Of a stretch of 64,000 nt of DNA, positions 57,194-64,000 are shown piece by piece; positions within the stretch are counted from its first letter, which is position 1; every line of letters starts with the position of its first letter. The DNA comes from Diphasiastrum complanatum. Taxonomy: Eukaryota > Streptophyta > Lycopodiopsida > Lycopodiales > Lycopodiaceae. The stretch spans positions 19,315,303 through 19,379,302 of the forward strand of contig CM055098.1 of NCBI GenBank assembly GCA_029204225.1, read 5' to 3'. Made by a program: the position numbers and the translations under genes. Below the pieces are notes generated by a model. The model saw only the letters and a program-made list of their open reading frames with translations. It made no database searches and was not told where the DNA came from.

Positions 57194-59019
57194 CTTTAAA
57201 GACTTTAGGTATGCCCACTAGGAATTCTACACCCCTGCTTGCACCAACATGCTAGGCTAAAACATCTTGAGGCCACACACAAGCTTTGTGGAAATTACAC
57301 CTTAGATGTTGAGTATACAATGTTTTCTACTTGCTTATAGGACAATTTCAATGTTAATCTTCCTCATGCTAGGTCTATTAAACCCGTGGTTCTACATTGG
57401 AGCCCTATGTGGATGTAACAATGACTACTATCAAGAATCCTTCAACTTGCCTAAGAGAGTCAAAATAAAGAATGTAGCAGATATGCCAATTAGGAAAACA
57501 AAATCATTTCAAGGATACAAGTAACTCACATGACCTAAGATCGGATTTGGAAGATAGCACAGGACAAAGGAACAATCCTATTTAAGAGTTAGGAGGTTGA
57601 GTCGGTGTTACATCCTTATCTATCACAAGGATATTGATTGTCCTTAGATAAGGTAGTGAGACTTCTAGAAGGGCGTTGTTAAGTAGGTCCTTATACCTTA
57701 AAGGGCTATAGGTATTTAACTAATATGCGAAGGCTCTATCCTCCATTGAGAGACATGCAGAGGAATGCATGGCTTGGGACGGTTTTATGCATGAAGATTG
57801 CATGAGAGTTGAATCTGAGTTAATCTATGTTGCATGGGGATTGCATGGGCACATGCACATGTCACAAGATTCTATATATACTGGTAGAACTCGCCCTCTA
57901 GCATTATCAAATTCTAGAACTCAATTACCTATGTTCTCTCTCTTTCTTTAGGCTCTCACAAGTCATGGCTCAGGGGTGAGATGTCGATCTATTGAGTAGG
58001 TGCATCTCTATTTAGTTGGGCGGTTTGTCCTCTCCTGTGTTTCTATTTCTATCTTCATCTTGGTCATCTCCTGGGTGGTCCTAATAGTTGGCATGCCACC
58101 ATCTCATAGAATGCAGTAGCATATCGAGCATTCGAGTTGAGTTCAAAGACCTATTTTCAGCATCTCCATCATTTATTCATTGTTTCCTTCACCAAGCGGA
58201 CATATACTAGCTTAAAACTTATGCCATCAAAGCTCATTCAAAGCAAAAGTCCTTACTGTTGTTATCAAGAAACTTAGAAGGTCATTTAAAATTCTTGTTT
58301 GGCTTTTTTATATTTTTTATGGAATGTATACTTTTACCAATTAACATCAACATGTACTTGTTCATGGGTCCCATAAGAGATGAAATATTCATGTGAGTTA
58401 TAGTACAGTAAGGCCGAAATGATAAGTTCATGGCATATTTTGTCGTGACAAAATCAGTTTGAGTGAAATAACCACATTTAGCTAGATTTGCCCACAAGGT
58501 AGTTTGATTTTATTTATTAAACTTTTGCTTGCAGTATTGAATAGCTACCTTTCTTGTTTCAAGAATTAAGGCAAGAAGAGCCTTGAGTTGCACGACTTGA
58601 AGTCAACAAGTTCAGATAAAAACTAGAAATCCTACAAAACTGCGGATTTTGGAGCCAATATCCAAAAGGTTTTCTAAGCACTACCTTGCACCCTTAAAAG
58701 TGTCTAGCAGCTAAATCAAGCTAACACCCAGCAGCTAGCTGAGGTAAAGGACAGCTAGCTTGCTTCATACAGAAAACATACAGAGAGAGTTTTAGCAGAA
58801 TCGAACATGTTAGAAATAATCTCGTAGTTTCCCACTTGAAAGTAATTTGAAAGTTTTATTGGCATCTTTATGAATCAATTCCAGCAAACCATGCTCAGCA
58901 TTAGTGAAGTTGCTTTAAAAGAACGTAAATGTGTCTCTAAAACTAGCTCTCAGTCATGTAATTTTGAAGTTTATCTCAAGGCATTGGAAAATAATGCCTG
59001 ACAAGTATGAAATGGTTCA

Positions 59020-59700
59020 TTATGGCTGCGACGATGAGCAGCAGTTTGCCGACACAAACCCCAGTCGGGCGCTTGATCTGTCATACTCTACATGGGAATT
59101 CTGCTGTGGTGGTGCTGGAACAAGGAAGCATTGATTGAGAGCAAGAAACTGACGAGAAAGAAGATATTTGGATAGTAGATAGGATTGGATTGCGGATAAC
59201 ATTTATTGGAAGGATAGCATTGAATCCAGATTAGATCACTGCCAGTATCCGGGATCAGGAAATATTTTCCTCGTTGCCGTTCCCATATAAAAATCTAAAA
59301 ATACTGACCTGAGCCTACTGTTGCCTCCGAACTAATTCTGTTGTTTGCGCTCAAAAATTTGGGCAACATCTGCAGCTTTCTGTTTTCTACTCACTGCATT
59401 CATTGAGGCAAAGTGGCCACTCTGGGGGATCCCACTACTCCAAGATCTGAGCCTGTGTCCTCTCAATCTGACGGCATCTAATTCTAGCAACTCTTTAAGA
59501 ATGTGGATTTTAGCAGATTGAGTCTTTAAGTGTGGAGACAGCAGAGAAGTTCGGTGGATGAGCTTCAACGGTATTCCTGTTCTAATTTCATTTGCGCCTC
59601 CCCGCAGCTCAGTCTTCCTTATACTTGCTTCCAAGAATTGTGCTTTGAGAATTTTAGGCGAACTGCCTGTGGAAGAAGCGTTGTTTCGTCCCAAGAATCT
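59020..59700 (-). pseudogene. Nepenthesin-type aspartic protease pseudogene
   Basis: Three minus-strand blocks belong to a plant A1 aspartic protease. A propeptide-like GIPLKLIHRTSLLSPH with ELLELDAVRL lies near 59480-59590, the catalytic block FLIPDTGSDLIWIQC with CYPQSNPIYYP near 59180-59260, and the C-terminal PPQQNSHVEYDRSSARLGF up to SANC and a stop at 59020. They lie in three different frames. The middle of the enzyme, including the second catalytic Asp, is missing (family usually over 400 residues). Intact relatives are secreted or vacuolar proteases. It lies antisense inside an intron of the Sfi1-type gene. Confidence 0.75.
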
Positions 59701-61378
59701 GAGACATAATCCGGGCGCTGAAACCCGTTGAAAAGGAAGGTCGCTGGTTTGTGTGAGAGAAAGATGTTGTGGCACCCGAAAGGTCGAAGCCTGAAGTTAA
59801 TGGTGCCCCAAAGAATGAAATGGAGAACAAAGTTAAACCTTTTGTTCGTGCTTTTCAGAAAGGGAGGCATATCTTCATTGCAGATAATCCGTGGCTTCCT
59901 GCAGATAATCCGTGGATCCGTGGCTTCCTGCGTGTATATGCCCATATCCTACGAGCACTTCTAAATAATTTATTTTAAATAAATTGGACTTTGGGGCATG
60001 TAATTAAAATATTATTAAAAGGCCAAAGTTTTGTAATTAATCAAAAGTCAAAGTGGTGGTAGGTGATGTCTATGCTCTTTTGTTCTTTTGTTGCCAATCA
60101 ATCAATTTTCAATATATTGCAAAAAATGTATATTGTGTGTATACCCAAAGAAAAGTTGAACTTTTTATGGAATATAAAGAAAAGTCTTCTCAGCTGGAAA
60201 CATCTGTACACCCACCAAGAAAGAGAATCCATGATCCAGGTCTCAAAAGCAAAGCCCTTCCCTTTGCAAGCAATAGATCATTTCTGCAGTTACTCCTTTA
60301 ATCCTGAAGCCTAGTCATCATCTCATTTCAGTCCACAGCTACAGTGCGGGCTACAAACTCAAAAGCCCAACTTTGCTCAAGCAGCAGGCTGTACTTATTT
60401 AAAAAATCAGCTCTCCTTTTCTGGATCTGATCCCGACATCCCCTGGACAAAAGCCTATGTTGCTTAAAAATTATTGGCTTATCAGCAAAACCTTGTACAA
60501 TCTACTCAGTACAAACTGTCCTCCAAGCTGCCAGAAGATGCCTTAAAAGTCACTCTCCGCTCCATGTCAATGAAATACCCATCCCATTTTCTGTTCTCCA
60601 CAATACCTTCCCTCTTACTCGCTCTAAACTCTCCTAAGTCAACATCGATTTAGCCTCCAAGCTCTTAGAGAGGTTTCCCTTCCTAGATTCTCCTCCTGCT
60701 CTTGATATATGTTCATGTCAAGCTACTTCATGATTAACTCTTACTTTCAGATCTTGAAAAACCCGTATGATCTCTGACTCTGTAGCCATATCGTAACAAA
60801 TGGGCAAGGAATCATGATCTTAACAAATGCTATAAGGAAGATCAATTTGGAAAAGCTTAAATCTTTCTGTAAAAAAATATGTTTCAGAGCTCTCCCAATC
60901 AAACCCAAGTAGTCAATTAATGTGGATAAGCAATCCTCCTTGGGCAATCAAGAACAAGGATCTATCGAGCAGAACTGAATTCTACGCAGTGCTCTCTACA
61001 TGTATCGAACAAAATTTCTGCCACCTATTTCGGTAAAAATAATATTCCCTGGCAACCTGGATTTGTGTAGTGAAAAGCTAAACTTCCTATTGGCATATAG
61101 GCAGAGTTGTTGCTGCTGTAGAGGATATGAACATCCTTTTGCAGGACAATCTGAACATATGCATATCTAGCATCTTAAGCACTTCATGCAAATTGTCCTC
61201 AATTTTATTATAAATTATCATTAAGGGTGCTTGACCCTTCTGTTTCTGAATGTGGTACAACGAAGCAATGTAGGTCTTTCTACCCCTCATCTTTAGACTA
61301 TGCTGTTACACCTTTCACCTGTCATCAGATCTGCTATAGGCTTAATTTGTTAATATAATAGATTGCTACCTTATCATT

Positions 61379-61397
61379 TACACACACACACACACAC
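61379..61397. repeat. (CA)n microsatellite
   Basis: About nine CA units. Confidence 0.9.
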
Positions 61398-61590
61398 ATC
61401 TTGATCAAACATCAATCAAAACATGAAATGAAGCTGCTGTCCATACAAAAATAGTAAGCTACAGAGATATAGATAGCTTATCCATTTCATTGTCCCAGAC
61501 AAGAGGACAGGTGGAGGTGACAGGAAGTAATGATCTGCCTTTTCATTCTATACAGTAGCTGAATAATTAGCTTGACTTTTGCTTCTGCAG

Positions 61591-62046
61591 AGAACGCAGA
61601 CTGAAAATGGAGCTCTTGTACCTAGCGACAAAAGCCTGGAGAAATAGAGTGCATCTTACTAACAGTATGGCAGCACTCATCAACAAGCATAACTTGGCTT
61701 TGAAACAAGATGTGTGGACTGGTTGGGTACTTCTTGTAGACCGATCATCTAAGGAAATGGAACTCAAGTGGAGATGGCTGTTTGCTATGCTTAAGAATCA
61801 CTTCAGTATGTGGCAGAAGGCTACCAAAGAACAGTTACAGGAGGTTGCCAATCAGGGGATCCAAGCTGCTAAGTTTTTGAATTGGAAACATGTCAAGAAA
61901 ACTTGGGTACAATGGAGGTCACAATCAGAATCAGGTAAAGAACGAGCAAAGGTTCTTCAAGAATGTACTCATCTGATTCAATCTGGACTCTTTTGGGATA
62001 CTGTTCGTGAAATCTTGCATGTGTGGTCAGACTATGCACTTGAAAG
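61591..62046 (+). CDS. Sfi1-type gene, large exon
   Basis: The acceptor is TTGCTTCTGCAG and the donor GAAAG|GTATGA. It enters with one base (AC|A) and leaves after two. The 151 full codons hold five or six repeats: MELLYLATKAWRNRV, ALKQDVWTGWVLLV, RWLFAMLKNHFSMWQKA, FLNWKHVKKTWVQWRSQ and LFWDTVREILHVWSDYALE. Hydrophobic and Trp spacing is regular at about 25-35 residues. This is the strongest block for the Sfi1 assignment. Confidence 0.8.
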
Positions 62047-62195
62047 GTATGATACAGCCATCCAGTTTCAGTTACTCCCATGCTCTCTCATGCCAAAAAA
62101 GCACCAGCTTTATTACTCAGTTAGTTTCTGTTATCAGGTATAGAGCTGAAAAAAACAGCAAATCTCTTTGTCGTGATGGATTACATGATGTGCAG

Positions 62196-62865
62196 AAATA
62201 GGCAACGGGAACGTTCTTGGGCTGCTGAAGCATCATACAAGAGGCGTAAGCTTGCAGATTACTTCTCAGCCTGGCATCACTACACTCTTGCCTCGACTGA
62301 ATCAGCTTTTACCCTTCAGGGGAGCATACAAATTTATCACCAAGCTAAAAGTAGTAAAAGCTCAATGCAAGAACCACCATATAGAAGTATTGATGGGGAT
62401 AAAACTGAGTACAGATTTCAAAATACATTTGTGGGCATTCCTAACTATACACCACACTTTGGAAAGAGCTCAGCTTTGGCAACAGCCTCACAAAAAGTCA
62501 TAATTGAGGAAGTATCCCAATCCTCTGACCAGTCTGGGACCATTTTATTTCCTCTTTCCTCTGCACCTGACCAGGATTCAGAACAAAGAAGAATAGGTCT
62601 TGCCCTCGATCCTTTGAGGCAAGGACATATGATAGAAAGCAATGCCATGAATGCTTGCTTCTTTGAAAGTTTGGATAACCAAGATGCTAGAACGTGGAAT
62701 GGAGCCTCTCATTCAGCTCATCAATTATGTCTTGAGAGTAACAGAATGGATGAAGTTGTTGCGAACGATGGCTGTTGGCCATACGAGCTTCCTAAAACTG
62801 GTGTTGCTTGGATCAGATACTCTGTTAAGCAGCACAATCCTTTACAACAGAGCTGGCAAAAGTAA
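62196..62865 (+). CDS. Sfi1-type gene, last clear exon
   Basis: The acceptor GATGTGCAG at 62195 joins in phase (AG|A). A different acceptor at 62137 would need another phase. It encodes a final repeat ASYKRRKLADYFSAWHHYT, then a non-repeat, Ser-rich tail (SSDQSGTILFPLSSAPDQD, LDPLRQGHMIESNAM) ending SWQK and TAA at 62865. The stop may be the true end, or the transcript may splice before it, because another open frame (LAKVIQSLCSQMPGVANI) overlaps and continues to about 63015. Confidence 0.65.
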
Positions 62866-63264
62866 TACAATCTCTCTGTTCACAAATGCCTGGTGTTGCT
62901 AACATTCTCATTCAGCTGAAATGGAGATATTGCACTGGACATGCTCGATGGTTTTCATGTGAAAGAAGGCAGTTTCCTTTGTCAGCTGGAAATGTAAATG
63001 CTTGTGATAATACTTGATCATAGAAGGCTGTGCTCAGTTGTTTTTGGTCTTTAATCCAACGTCTGATGCCACCTTACAAGAGCTCTATAGTTGAGTTTGG
63101 GCCATTTTTCCAATCTCAAAGTAGCAACTTGATATGCAGTTGTAAATGTCAAAGTTATGAGAAAAGTATAGTTATCACTTTCACTGTTCTGTTCTTGCCT
63201 TGGTGTGGGGTTTCTAAGATGGGCAAGCTCAGACAGAAATGTCATTTTTTCCTTCATGTGTTAG
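62866..63264 (+). other. 3' region of the Sfi1-type gene, ambiguous
   Basis: An open frame covering about 62826-63015 reads ELAKVIQSLCSQMPGVANIL and LKWRYCTGHARWFSCERR. It is one frame away from the exon above and ends near a possible donor AAT|GTAAAT. It may be coding through a small indel or alternative splicing, or it may be 3' UTR. Confidence 0.35.
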
Positions 63265-63360
63265 GCATTGGAACATCTTACTTTTGATATATCAGATCAA
63301 TCTGTGGCTGAAAAGATATCATGCACTATTCTTTTATTTTCATACTCTTTTATGCAAAAA
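63265..63360 (+). CDS. Possible downstream exon
   Basis: The possible acceptor is CATGTGTTAG and the donor AAA|GTTAAG. It spans 32 codons in phase 0-0: ALEHLTFDISDQSVAEK, then a hydrophobic stretch. Weak evidence; no Sfi1 repeat. Confidence 0.25.
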
Positions 63361-63786
63361 GTTAAGTTTTTTTTATTGTGTCTTTACCTTCCATCTGGTT
63401 CTATTGTGTATTTGGATACTGGAACCACAAGTATAAAAAAATTGAGAATTTTTTCAAGGCAAAAAAGATAGCGCTTTGTCTAACTTGGTTTGCAAAATGA
63501 TACACACCTCTAATCCACAATCCAGGAAGGTGCCTAAATCAATCCAGAACCTTCAATGTTGATCTATGTTAATGCAAGCAAGGAACCCACTATCTTGTCC
63601 AGGTTTCTCAAGTGAACAATTTTCCCTTTTCGGTGAATATTATGGGCATTTGAGGCAAAAAAATTTGGCTGCTCCTGGTTCAGAACCTTTGAAATATGGT
63701 TGCATAGTTGTGACAAGCTCCTTCAGGCCATGAAGGCCACTATCTAAGCTGCTGACTACTCGATGAGCACCTTCTTTTTAGAAAAG

Positions 63787-63820
63787 AAGAGAGGAACTTC
63801 AAAAAAATTTGGTGCAGCTG
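63787..63820 (+). CDS. Possible small downstream exon
   Basis: The acceptor is TTTTTAGAAAAG and the donor GCTG|GTAAGC. It encodes KRGTSKKFGAA and leaves one base that fits the entry phase of the segment at 63877. Confidence 0.25.
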
Positions 63821-63876
63821 GTAAGCAGGAGTACCATGTTAATATTCAATGTCATTTTGCTCTCGTTATTTTCTAG

Positions 63877-64000
63877 TTTTCTTACTGAACACTTGCAAAA
63901 GAAGTGTGGCGTCTCACGAGTCCTCAGACTTGGATTTGCGGTCTCCAGAGAACCGGATAATGCATGATATACAAGTGATTGAAAACTTGCCCCAAGAGTT
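63877..64000 (+). CDS. Possible exon running off the window
   Basis: The acceptor is TTATTTTCTAG. The frame reads LLNTCKRSVASHESSDLDL then RSPENRIMHDIQVIENL, open to the window edge and coding-like. It may be a further exon of the Sfi1-type gene or of the next gene. Confidence 0.35.

Larger units (their letters stand above)
53186..61590 (+). other. 8.4-kb intron
   Basis: The donor is GTGAGT and the acceptor TTGCTTCTGCAG. Phases agree (AC|A, Thr). It contains the CT microsatellite, hAT and Gypsy remnants and an antisense aspartic protease pseudogene. From 57960 to 58990 and from 59800 to 61370 I see nothing recognisable. Confidence 0.65.
2390..62865 (+). other. Span of a split gene for an Sfi1-type centrin-binding repeat protein
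   Basis: At least thirteen plus-strand exons encode a long helical protein with about 18-20 copies of a repeat of the form A..F.....L...F..W. Clear copies are MFRHRSLKSCFMAW, LGFFAQSKLKKGFKAW and YKRRKLADYFSAW. This is the pattern of Sfi1 repeats, each of which binds one centrin along a long alpha-helix at the yeast half-bridge, centrosomes and basal bodies. Splice phases agree across nearly all junctions, including two long introns (37002-52635 and 53186-61590). Upstream exons are missing from the window because the first exon begins with a partial codon. The function is inferred from the repeat pattern; other centrin-binding coiled proteins remain possible. Confidence 0.7.

Noticed and set aside
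62138-62195. Alternative acceptor at 62137 for the last clear exon
   Set aside because: It needs a phase-1 donor; the donor at 62046 is phase 2 and fits the acceptor at 62195, giving a clean repeat.

Overview
The window looks like nuclear DNA of a large-genome land plant. It holds many Ty3/Gypsy and Ty1/Copia LTR retrotransposons, LINE, SINE and hAT-type debris, and plant-style GT-AG introns up to about 32 kb long. The one host gene I can follow encodes Sfi1-type centrin-binding repeats. Such proteins go with centrosomes and basal bodies, so a plant with swimming sperm (fern, lycophyte, cycad or Ginkgo) is the best guess. That species-level idea is inference, not something read directly from the sequence.

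The backbone is a single plus-strand split gene whose visible exons run from 2390 to about 62865. Six small exons lie at 2.4-4.2 kb, three at 36.0-37.0 kb, two at 52.6-53.2 kb and two large ones at 61.6-62.9 kb. Most junctions have matching intron phases and good GT/AG sites. The exons carry roughly 18-20 copies of a hydrophobic/Trp repeat (pattern A..F.....L...F..W). Coding sequence is only about 2.7 kb of a 60 kb span. The 5' end lies before the window. The 3' end is unclear, and possible further exons run off the right edge.

The three long introns are filled with mobile elements. Intron 4177-36043 holds: a 175-bp hAT-like MITE with perfect 8-bp target duplications; a decayed minus-strand Gypsy element (7.8-11.1 kb) invaded by an LTR element that carries a second hAT-like MITE; a tRNA-derived SINE (19.9-20.1 kb); LINE pieces; and a minus-strand Gypsy gag/protease whose upstream leader is interrupted by a nearly complete 6.4-kb chromovirus (23769-30149). 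That chromovirus has 358-bp LTRs, a CACAT target duplication, PBS, gag, protease, RT, RNase H, integrase and chromodomain, but several stops and frameshifts. Intron 37002-52635 holds a minus-strand Gypsy pol with a mutated RT box, a second LINE copy, three or more gag/leader/LTR fragments, a 634-bp hAT-like element with an 8-bp TSD and a paralogous empty site, and a 3' Copia half-element with an 857-bp LTR. Intron 53186-61590 holds a hAT transposase C-terminal remnant, a Gypsy integrase with a 355-bp LTR, and an antisense aspartic-protease pseudogene.

The retroelements are almost all dead and nested, which suggests repeated insertion into tolerated intronic space. No rRNA, tRNA gene, CRISPR array or bacterial-type operon was seen.
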